Source of the DNA: Streptomyces malaysiense
GTDB taxonomy: Bacteria; Actinomycetota; Actinomycetes; Streptomycetales; Streptomycetaceae
NCBI RefSeq assembly: GCF_000980885.2
Contig: NZ_LBDA02000071.1
Location: 1-64,000, forward strand
DNA: 64,000 nucleotides
Reading direction: 5' to 3'
The position numbers and the translations under genes are program-made. This document shows positions 58,373 to 64,000 of this stretch, piece after piece (position 1 is the first letter of the stretch; every line of letters starts with the position of its first letter). The notes under the pieces were generated by a model. The model did not search any database. It saw nothing but the letters and a program-made list of their open reading frames with translations, and was not told the origin of the DNA.

Positions 58373-59173
58373 TCAGGCGTCCGCGGCGAGCGCTCTGAAG
58401 GTCCGCCGGTAGGCCGTCGGTGTCACTCCCAGCGCCTGCCGCACGTGCTGCCGCATCGACTGCGCGGTGCCGAAGCCCGACGTCCGGGCCACCTGGTCCA
58501 TGGGGAGGTCGGTGGTCTCCAGCAAGTGCCGGGCGCGCTCGACCCGTTGCCGGCTGAGCTATTGCCCGGGGCTGGCGCCGACCTCCTCGCGGAAGCGGCG
58601 GGTGAAGGTGCGTACCGGCATGGCCTCCCGCTCGGCCAGGTCGCGCAGCTGGATCGGCTCGTGCAGCCGGGCCGGCGCCCAAGGCCGGGCGCCGGTGGTG
58701 GCGGCGAGCTGGGGGTCGGGCACCGGACGCTCGATGTACTGGGCCTGGCCGCCGTCGCGGTGCGGGGGGACGACCATCCGCCGGGCCACGTCGTCGGCGA
58801 CGCCCGTGCCGAAGTCGCGGCGGACCATGTGCAGGCACAGGTCGATCCCGGCGGCGACCCCGGCCGAGGTCAGCACGTCCCCGTCGTCGATGAACAGCAC
58901 GTCCGCGTCCACCTCGATCCTCGGGAACAGCCGCTGGAAGTGGTCCGCCTCGGCCCAGCGCGTGGTCGCCCGGCGGCCGTCGAGGCAGCCGGCGGCGGCG
59001 AGCACGTACACACCGGTGCAGATGGAGGCGAGCCGGGTGCCGGGCCGGACCAGCGCGAGCGTGGCGGCCAGTTCCTCGGTCAGCCGGCCCTCCTCGAAGA
59101 CCGGCGGCGGCGCTGATGTCCCTGGTGATCCGCGGGGTCCGGCCGCCCGAGCCGGTCCTCGCCGCGGGCTGAC
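58373..59173 (-). pseudogene. GlxA-type AraC regulator, inactivated
   Basis: The conceptual product has the C-terminal half of a DJ-1/PfpI domain (EELAATLALVRPGTRLASICTG, then VYVLAAAGCLDGRRATTRWA), a linker and an HTH_18 domain (RDLAEREAMPVRTFTRRFREEVGASPGQ-stop-LSRQRVERARHLLE). The TAG at 58559-58561 replaces the usual Trp codon (one base change from TGG), and the frame then continues intact to TGA at 58373. The first ~100 residues of the DJ-1 domain are also missing; upstream sequence runs into the flavin reductase stop. It was the only regulator-like gene inside the cluster. Confidence 0.85.
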
Positions 59174-59770
59174 CTATTCGGCGAGCCCGCCGAACCGGCC
59201 CCGGTGGAAGAGCAGCGGGGCCGGGGGGTCGTCGGCGCTGCCGAGGGCGTCGACGCGCCCGGTCACGATCAGGTGGTCGCCGCCGGGGTGGACCGCCTGG
59301 AGGGTGCAGTCGATCCAGGCGGCGGCGCCCAGCAGGCGGGGGGAGCCCGTGCGCGGGGCGGGGGTGTGCGGGACGCCCGCGAACTTGTCGGCGCCGCTCA
59401 CCGCGAAGGCCCGGCACAGGCCGGCCTGGCCGGCGGCGAGGACGTTGACGCAGAAGACGCCGGCGCGGGCGATGCGGGGCCAGGTGGTGGACGTACGGGC
59501 CACCATGAAGCAGACCAGGGGCGGATCCAGGGAGAGCGAGGCGAAGGACTGGCAGGCGAAACCGGCCGGGCCGCTCCCGCCCTCGCCGGCCGGTGCCGTG
59601 ATCACCGTGACCCCGCTCGCGAAGGTGCCGAGGACGCGGCGGAACTCGCGCTGGTCGACCGGTGCCCGCTCGTCCTCCCGCACGCAGCGCAACTCCGGGC
59701 GCGGCAGCGGATCCACCGGGTTCAGGCCCAGGTAGCGGACGGCTGCGGCTGCGGCTCCTGCATGTCCCAT
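59174..59770 (-). CDS. Flavin reductase family protein
   Basis: A 198-residue FMN-binding flavin reductase domain: EFRRVLGTFASGVTVITAPAGEG, then GFACQSFASLSLDPPLVCFMVARTSTTWPRI and VNVLAAGQAGLCRAFA. Such proteins supply reduced flavin to two-component monooxygenases. An Ala-rich N-terminus precedes the domain. ATG 59770 follows GGAGGGGTG; GTG 59773 is an alternative. An operator copy sits just upstream (59787-59801), so it belongs to the local regulon. Confidence 0.9.
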   Translation of the reverse strand: MGHAGAAAAAVRYLGLNPVDPLPRPELRCVREDERAPVDQREFRRVLGTFASGVTVITAPAGEGGSGPAGFACQSFASLSLDPPLVCFMVARTSTTWPRIARAGVFCVNVLAAGQAGLCRAFAVSGADKFAGVPHTPAPRTGSPRLLGAAAWIDCTLQAVHPGGDHLIVTGRVDALGSADDPPAPLLFHRGRFGGLAE

Positions 59771-59786
59771 CACCCCTCCATTGAAA

Positions 59787-59801
59787 CTGACGGAGCGTCA
59801 G
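59787..59801. promoter_or_regulatory. Operator copy 4: CTGACG-GAG-CGTCAG
   Basis: A perfect palindrome, 17 bases upstream of the flavin reductase ATG and just past the 3' end of the enoyl-CoA hydratase gene. Confidence 0.7.
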
Positions 59802-59847
59802 ACCGGAAGGGGTGCGAAGGGCCGGTCCGCGGGCCGGGCGGACGGTC

Positions 59848-60636
59848 TCAGCGACCCCGGAACTCCGGGCCTCTTCGCTCCGTGAACGCCCGCAGCCCCT
59901 CCCCGGCGTCCTCCGTCGTCAGGTTGATCTCCTGTGCCCACGCCTCCGCCGCGAAGGCGGCCGGACGGTCGCTGTCGAGGGAGGAGTTGAGCAGGTGCTT
60001 GGTGAGGGCGAGGGCACGGGTCGGGCCGGTGGCGAGCCGGGTGGCCCACTCGCGGGCCGTCTCCGTCAGCTCCCCGTCCGGGAGCACCCGGTTGACGAGG
60101 CCGAGCCGCTCCGCCTCCGGCGCGGACAGGGCGTCGCCGAAGAACATCAGCTCCTTCGCCCGCTGGAGACCGGTCAGCCGGGGGAGGAGGTAGGCCCCGC
60201 CCGCGTCCGGTACGAGTCCGCGTCGCACGAAGACCTCGATGAAGCGGGCCGACTCGGCGGCCAGGACCAGATCGCAGGCGAGGGCGAGGTGCGCGCCGAG
60301 GCCCGCCGCGGTGCCGTTCACCGCCGCGATCACCGGCTTCTCGCAGTCGAGGACGGCGGCGACGAGGCGCTGGGCCCCGGTGCGCAGGGTGCGGGCGACG
60401 TCGCCGGGGATCCGGGTGGCGGGGGAGCCCGTCCCGGAGCGCAGGTCGGCGCCCGCGCAGAAGCCCCGGCCGGTGCCGGTGAGCACCACCGCCCGCACGG
60501 ACGGGTCGGCGGACGCCTCGGCCAGCAGGTCGACGAGGCGGTCGCGCAGCGCGGGGGTGAGGGCGTTCAGGGTCTCCGGACGGTTCAGGGTGAGGTGGCA
60601 GACGTGGTCGCGCACCTTGTGGGCCACTCCGGTCAC
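59848..60636 (-). CDS. Enoyl-CoA hydratase/isomerase family protein
   Basis: A 262-residue crotonase with LTLNRPETLNALTPALRDRL, oxyanion segments FCAGADLRSG and GTAAGLGAHLALACDLVLA, and the catalytic region FVRRGLVPDAGGAYLLPRL. It should hydrate or isomerise an enoyl-CoA made by the cluster's dehydrogenases. The GTG overlaps the stop of the upstream ADP-forming ligase gene (GTGA). Confidence 0.92.
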   Translation of the reverse strand: MTGVAHKVRDHVCHLTLNRPETLNALTPALRDRLVDLLAEASADPSVRAVVLTGTGRGFCAGADLRSGTGSPATRIPGDVARTLRTGAQRLVAAVLDCEKPVIAAVNGTAAGLGAHLALACDLVLAAESARFIEVFVRRGLVPDAGGAYLLPRLTGLQRAKELMFFGDALSAPEAERLGLVNRVLPDGELTETAREWATRLATGPTRALALTKHLLNSSLDSDRPAAFAAEAWAQEINLTTEDAGEGLRAFTERRGPEFRGR

Positions 60637-62852
60637 CGGCACACCACCAGCGCGTCCAGCGCCACCGCGCCCTGGCCCCGGGGCAGCACCAGCAGCGGGT
60701 TGATGTCCAGCTCGGCGATGTGATCGCCCAGTTCGAGGGCCATGCGCTGGACGCGCAGGATCACCTCCACCAGGGCGTCCGTATCGGCGGGCGGCCGCCC
60801 CCGCACGCCGTCCAGGAGGGCCCGGCCGCGCAGGTCCCCGAGCAGGGCGCGGGCCTCGTCCTCGCCGAACGGGGGCACGCGTACGGCGGTGTCGCGCAGC
60901 ACCTCGACCAGGACGCCGCCGAGCCCCGCGGTCACGGTCGGCCCGAACAGCTCGTCGTGGGTGACCCCGACGACCATCTCCACACCCGGCTCCACCATCT
61001 GGCACACCAGGATGCCGTCCAGCGGGACGCCCTCGTAGCGCGCGATGTCGTTCATGTCGCGGTACGCGTCGCGTACTTGGCTGGCCGAGGTGAGGCCGAC
61101 GCGCACCAGGCCGAGTTCGCTCTTGTGGGCGAGCCGGTCGCCGGAGGCCTTCATCACCACCGGGTAGCCGATCTGGGCCGCCGCGCGCACCGCCGCCGCG
61201 GCGCTGGTCACCAGCTGTTCGCGCGGCACCCGGATGCCGTAGGCGCGCAGCAGCTGCTTGGCCGCGTGCTCGCTGAGCTGCCGCCCGGGGCTCATCAGGG
61301 CGGCCGCCTTGCGGAAGGAGGGGGAGGGGGTGCGCGGGGCCTCGTCGAAGGGCGAGCGGTAGCGGGCGGTGAAGCGGTGGTGGTCGAGCCAGGCGCGCAC
61401 CGCCCGCAGGCAGTTGCCGACGGTACGGAAGGTGGCGACGCGGGAGGAGCCGAGGAGGACGTCCCGGTACGCCGGCTCGGTGCCGACCGGCGATCCCCAG
61501 ACCACGCAGACCAGCTTGTCCGTCTCCTCGGCCGCGTCCACCAGATCGCGCACCAGCCTGTCGCTGAGCGGCGGGAAGGGGCCGGTGACCGGGCAGATCA
61601 GGGCGCCGACCGAGGGGTCGGCGAGCAGCGCGTCGATGATCTTCCGGCCGCGTGCGTCGCCGACCGGGTGGCCGCCGTTGTCCACGGGGTTGGCGACGCC
61701 GAGGTACTCCGGTATCCACTGGTGCAGTTCGGCCTGCTTCGCCGCCGAGAGGGCCGGCAGCGACAGTCCGGCCGCCGCGGCGAGGTCGGCCACGTGGGCC
61801 CCGGTGCCGCCGGAGATGGAGTAGACGGCGACGCCCTCGGCGAGCGGGGGCCTGGCCCGCGCCAACAGGGCGGCGGTGTCCTGGAGTTCGTCCAGGCCGT
61901 CGACGCGGATCACGCCGTACTGGCGCATCGCGGCGTCCACCACGTCGTCGGCTCCGGTGAGCTTGCCGGTGTGCGAGGCGGCCGTACGGGCGCCGGCCTC
62001 GGTGCGGCCCACCTTCACCGCGACCACCGGCACGCCCCGGCTGGCGGCGCGGTCGGCGGCCAGCAGGAAGGCGCGGCCGTCCTTGAGGCCCTCCACGTAC
62101 GCGGCGATCGCGCCCACCTCGGGCTGTTCGGCGAACCAGGAGATGAAGTCGGCGCTCTCCAGGTCGGCCTCGTTGCCGGTCGGGGCCCAGTGGGAGAGGC
62201 GGATGCCCAGCTCCTGGAGAGCGAAGACGGGGCGGCCCTGGTGGCCGGACTGGGTGATCAGCGCGATCGCCGGTCCGTCGAGGTCGTCCCGGAAGCGCTC
62301 GAAGGCGTTCAGGTTGGTGTTCGGGCCGAGCAGGCGCAGCCCGGAGCGGCGTACGGCCTCCGTGAGCCGGCGCTGGGCCGCCGCGCCCGCCTCACCGGTC
62401 TCCGCGAAGCCGGACGCGAAGGCGACGGCGAACCTCACCTTGGCCTCGGCCAGTTCGCCGATCACGGGGAGCGGATCGGCGATCAGCAGGACGGCCAGGT
62501 CGACCTGTTCGGGCAGCTCGGCGACGGAGGGGGCGCAGGGGACGCCGAAGACGGCCGGACGGGTCGGGTGCACGGGGTGCACCCGGGCGCCGACGCGCCC
62601 GGCCCATGCCAGCAGCTGCCGGGTCATGCCGGTGTTGGGGCGGCCCTCCGTGTCGGAGGCGCCGATCACGGCGACGGACTCCGGGCGGAAGAAGCGGCTC
62701 AGGTCCGGTACGTCCGCGTGCAGCGGGCGCCCGCCGACGTCGAGGTCGTCCACCCGGCCGTGCACGGCGGGCCCGGACCGCCGCTCACCGCAGGCGATGA
62801 TCCGGGCGCGGCGGGAGTCGGTGGTGAGTGTCCCGTGGGTTGATCCAAGCAT
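60633..62852 (-). CDS. Acetate-CoA ligase (ADP-forming) family protein
   Basis: A 739-residue ACD/Pat-like fusion without the acetyltransferase. CoA-binding domain (FFRPESVAVIGASDTEGRPNTG), ligase-CoA domain with LGPNTNL, ITQSGHQGRPVFAL and a His in AASHTGKLTGADD, and a C-terminal ATP-grasp domain (LRAYGIRVPREQL, GYPVVMKASGDRLAHKSELGLV, ELDINPLLVLP). It interconverts acyl-CoA and acid with ADP/ATP; in this cluster it may activate or release a pathway acid. ATG 62852 was chosen; two operator copies lie 47-85 bases upstream. Confidence 0.92.
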   Translation of the reverse strand: MLGSTHGTLTTDSRRARIIACGERRSGPAVHGRVDDLDVGGRPLHADVPDLSRFFRPESVAVIGASDTEGRPNTGMTRQLLAWAGRVGARVHPVHPTRPAVFGVPCAPSVAELPEQVDLAVLLIADPLPVIGELAEAKVRFAVAFASGFAETGEAGAAAQRRLTEAVRRSGLRLLGPNTNLNAFERFRDDLDGPAIALITQSGHQGRPVFALQELGIRLSHWAPTGNEADLESADFISWFAEQPEVGAIAAYVEGLKDGRAFLLAADRAASRGVPVVAVKVGRTEAGARTAASHTGKLTGADDVVDAAMRQYGVIRVDGLDELQDTAALLARARPPLAEGVAVYSISGGTGAHVADLAAAAGLSLPALSAAKQAELHQWIPEYLGVANPVDNGGHPVGDARGRKIIDALLADPSVGALICPVTGPFPPLSDRLVRDLVDAAEETDKLVCVVWGSPVGTEPAYRDVLLGSSRVATFRTVGNCLRAVRAWLDHHRFTARYRSPFDEAPRTPSPSFRKAAALMSPGRQLSEHAAKQLLRAYGIRVPREQLVTSAAAAVRAAAQIGYPVVMKASGDRLAHKSELGLVRVGLTSASQVRDAYRDMNDIARYEGVPLDGILVCQMVEPGVEMVVGVTHDELFGPTVTAGLGGVLVEVLRDTAVRVPPFGEDEARALLGDLRGRALLDGVRGRPPADTDALVEVILRVQRMALELGDHIAELDINPLLVLPRGQGAVALDALVVCR

Positions 62853-62898
62853 CGGTCCGCCCCGCTCCTGTGAGACAGCATGAGACAGCACGTGTGAA

Positions 62899-62913
62899 CT
62901 GACGCTCTGTCAG
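62899..62913. promoter_or_regulatory. Operator copy 5: CTGACG-CTC-TGTCAG
   Basis: One mismatch in the right arm, upstream of the ADP-forming ligase gene. Confidence 0.6.
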
Positions 62914-62922
62914 ATTAACGAA

Positions 62923-62937
62923 CCGACGGGTTGTCAG
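62923..62937. promoter_or_regulatory. Operator copy 6: CCGACG-GGT-TGTCAG
   Basis: Two mismatches, centre 24 bases from copy 5. The paired arrangement resembles the pair at 49576/49603. Confidence 0.5.
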
Positions 62938-62970
62938 GAATGGGGCGGGGAGGGAAAGTTACCGGTGGGT

Positions 62971-62998
62971 GTCCGGCGTCCGGCGTCCGGCGTCCGGT
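62971..62998. repeat. Tandem heptamer repeat GTCCGGC
   Basis: Three perfect copies of GTCCGGC and a fourth ending in T, in the gap between the ligase operator and the FMO gene. It is a slippage-type repeat with no evident role. Confidence 0.75.
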
Positions 62999-63028
62999 GT
63001 CGCGGCCGCGACGGGCCTCCGGCTCGGG

Positions 63029-64000
63029 TCACCTGCCGCGGCCGCCCAGGTGGGCCGCCACCCCCTTGGCGATCCGCCCCGCGTCCCGCGCCAGTTCCCG
63101 CAGCATCCCGCTGATCGGGTTGGTGTACCCGGTGAAGTACAGGCCGGGGGCGGACTTCGGTGTCCGGCCGCCCCGCACCACCGGCCTTCCGCGCGGGTCG
63201 AGGACCTCCAGGTGCCCGACCAGCCCTTCGAGGCCGCGCGCGTACCCCGTCGCCGCGATCACCGCCTCCGGCTCGATCCGGGAGCCGTCCGCCAGGACCA
63301 CCTTCCCGGCCTCGAAGGACTCCACGGCCGCGACGACCTCCACCTGGCCGCTCCGCACGGCGTCCAGCAGGCCCACGTCCTGCACCGGGATCGCGCCCTG
63401 CCTCACCCTGCTGTACAGGCCGGTGTCCGGGCGGGGCAGCCCCCGCGCGGACAGGTCGGGCATGGACAGCCTGGCCTGCTGCCGGGACAGCCCGTCCACC
63501 AGGCGCACCGGCAGCCGCCGTACCAGCACGCCCGTGTACTGGGCGGGCCAGCCGAGGGTGGAGCGGCGCACGATGTGCGGGACGGTGCGCACCGCGAGCC
63601 GGACTCGCGCGGCCCCGCCCTCCACCAGGTCCACGGCTATCTCGGCGCCGGTGTTGCCGGCCCCGACCACCAGCACGTCCCGCCCGGCGTACGGTCCCGC
63701 GTCGCGGTAGGTGCCGGCGTGCAGCAGCTCGCCGGCGTACGCCTCCCGGCCCGGCCAGTCGGGGATGCGCGGGGTGTGGTTGTAGCCGGTGGCGACGACC
63801 ACCGCACTGCCGGTCAGCTCGCGGCCGCCGGACGCGTGCAGCAGCCAGCCGGTGCCGTCCTCGGTCCGTTCGACGCGGTGCACCCGCACACCGGTGACGA
63901 TCTCCAGTTCGTGGTGCTCGGCGTACTTCTCCAGGTAGCGCACCATGTCGTCGCGGGACACCCAGCGGCCGAACCGGCGCGGGATCTTCAGGCCGGGCAG
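63029..64000 (-). CDS. Flavin-containing monooxygenase-like protein (5' end outside window)
   Basis: The visible 323 residues begin inside the protein (LPGLKIPRRFGRWVSRDDMV) and run to the natural stop. A TGYNHTPRIPDWPG segment (ATG motif of FMO/BVMO) is followed by the second Rossmann motif DVLVVGAGNTGAEIAVDL and C-terminal ATGYARGLEGLV and GLYFTGYTNPISGML. The first FAD motif must lie to the right of the window. It probably oxygenates the cluster's substrate using NADPH. No operator is visible here; the start is off the edge. Confidence 0.85.
   Translation of the reverse strand: MPGLKIPRRFGRWVSRDDMVRYLEKYAEHHELEIVTGVRVHRVERTEDGTGWLLHASGGRELTGSAVVVATGYNHTPRIPDWPGREAYAGELLHAGTYRDAGPYAGRDVLVVGAGNTGAEIAVDLVEGGAARVRLAVRTVPHIVRRSTLGWPAQYTGVLVRRLPVRLVDGLSRQQARLSMPDLSARGLPRPDTGLYSRVRQGAIPVQDVGLLDAVRSGQVEVVAAVESFEAGKVVLADGSRIEPEAVIAATGYARGLEGLVGHLEVLDPRGRPVVRGGRTPKSAPGLYFTGYTNPISGMLRELARDAGRIAKGVAAHLGGRGR

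Overview
The window is high-GC actinobacterial chromosome and almost certainly Streptomyces. The evidence is the extreme third-position GC, frequent GTG starts, ATGA/GTGA start-stop overlaps, rare TTA codons, a DtxR-type regulator (DmdR1) beside a SIS-domain gene, serC, pdxH, purU, DUF397/XRE regulators and NsdA-like regulators. Most of it looks like core-genome sequence, with scars of mobile DNA at the left end and an accessory-looking island at about 43.3-48 kb.

Layout. 0-2.8 kb: a decayed IS701-type transposase lies against the C-terminal stump of an XRE/DUF5753 regulator and its DUF397 partner, followed by an Rpn-type protein gene that carries a TTA codon. 2.8-11 kb: serC, a large FAD/Fe-S oxidoreductase, a FemX-like peptidyltransferase, an EamA exporter with a promoter-overlapping palindrome, and a pyruvyltransferase-like protein. 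11-21.2 kb: a tightly coupled operon for CoA-dependent carboxylating catabolism (TIGR03084 protein, AtuA-like protein, two acyl-CoA carboxylase subunits, acyl-CoA dehydrogenase, 4CL-like ligase, enoyl-CoA hydratase, TetR), headed by a TetR-like operator. This resembles acyclic-terpene (Atu) or leucine (Liu) type pathways. 21.2-30.5 kb: a 2OG-Fe(II) oxygenase gene preceded by a short Cys-containing leader ORF, citrate synthase, pdxH, GNAT, a PAS protein, a SIS protein, dmdR1 and a GT39-like membrane protein. 30.6-43.3 kb: an ABC exporter, a prim-pol protein, an NsdA-like regulator with a perfect 21-bp palindrome on its promoter, a disordered membrane protein, an amino-acid-binding lipoprotein, purU, an EF-hand protein, a STAS antagonist, and an ECF-like sigma factor coupled to a zinc-finger/MDMPI fusion.

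43.3-47.6 kb: a five-gene minus-strand operon (XRE-TPR regulator, two unknown proteins, an S-adenosylhomocysteine-hydrolase-like protein and a NUDIX hydrolase). Two of the genes contain TTA codons, and a DUF397 relic lies beside the operon. I consider this the best candidate for an undescribed system.

48-64 kb: a second CoA-dependent catabolic region (two AMP- or ADP-forming CoA ligases, an amidohydrolase, three acyl-CoA dehydrogenases including a large/small pair, cyclase, SDR, Zn-alcohol dehydrogenase, flavin reductase, enoyl-CoA hydratase, FMO). Four of its intergenic regions carry the same palindrome, CTGACG-N3-CGTCAG (six sites). This defines a local regulon whose regulator is not obvious in the window. 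The only regulator-type gene inside the cluster, a GlxA/AraC gene, is dead: it is 5'-truncated and has a Trp-to-TAG stop.
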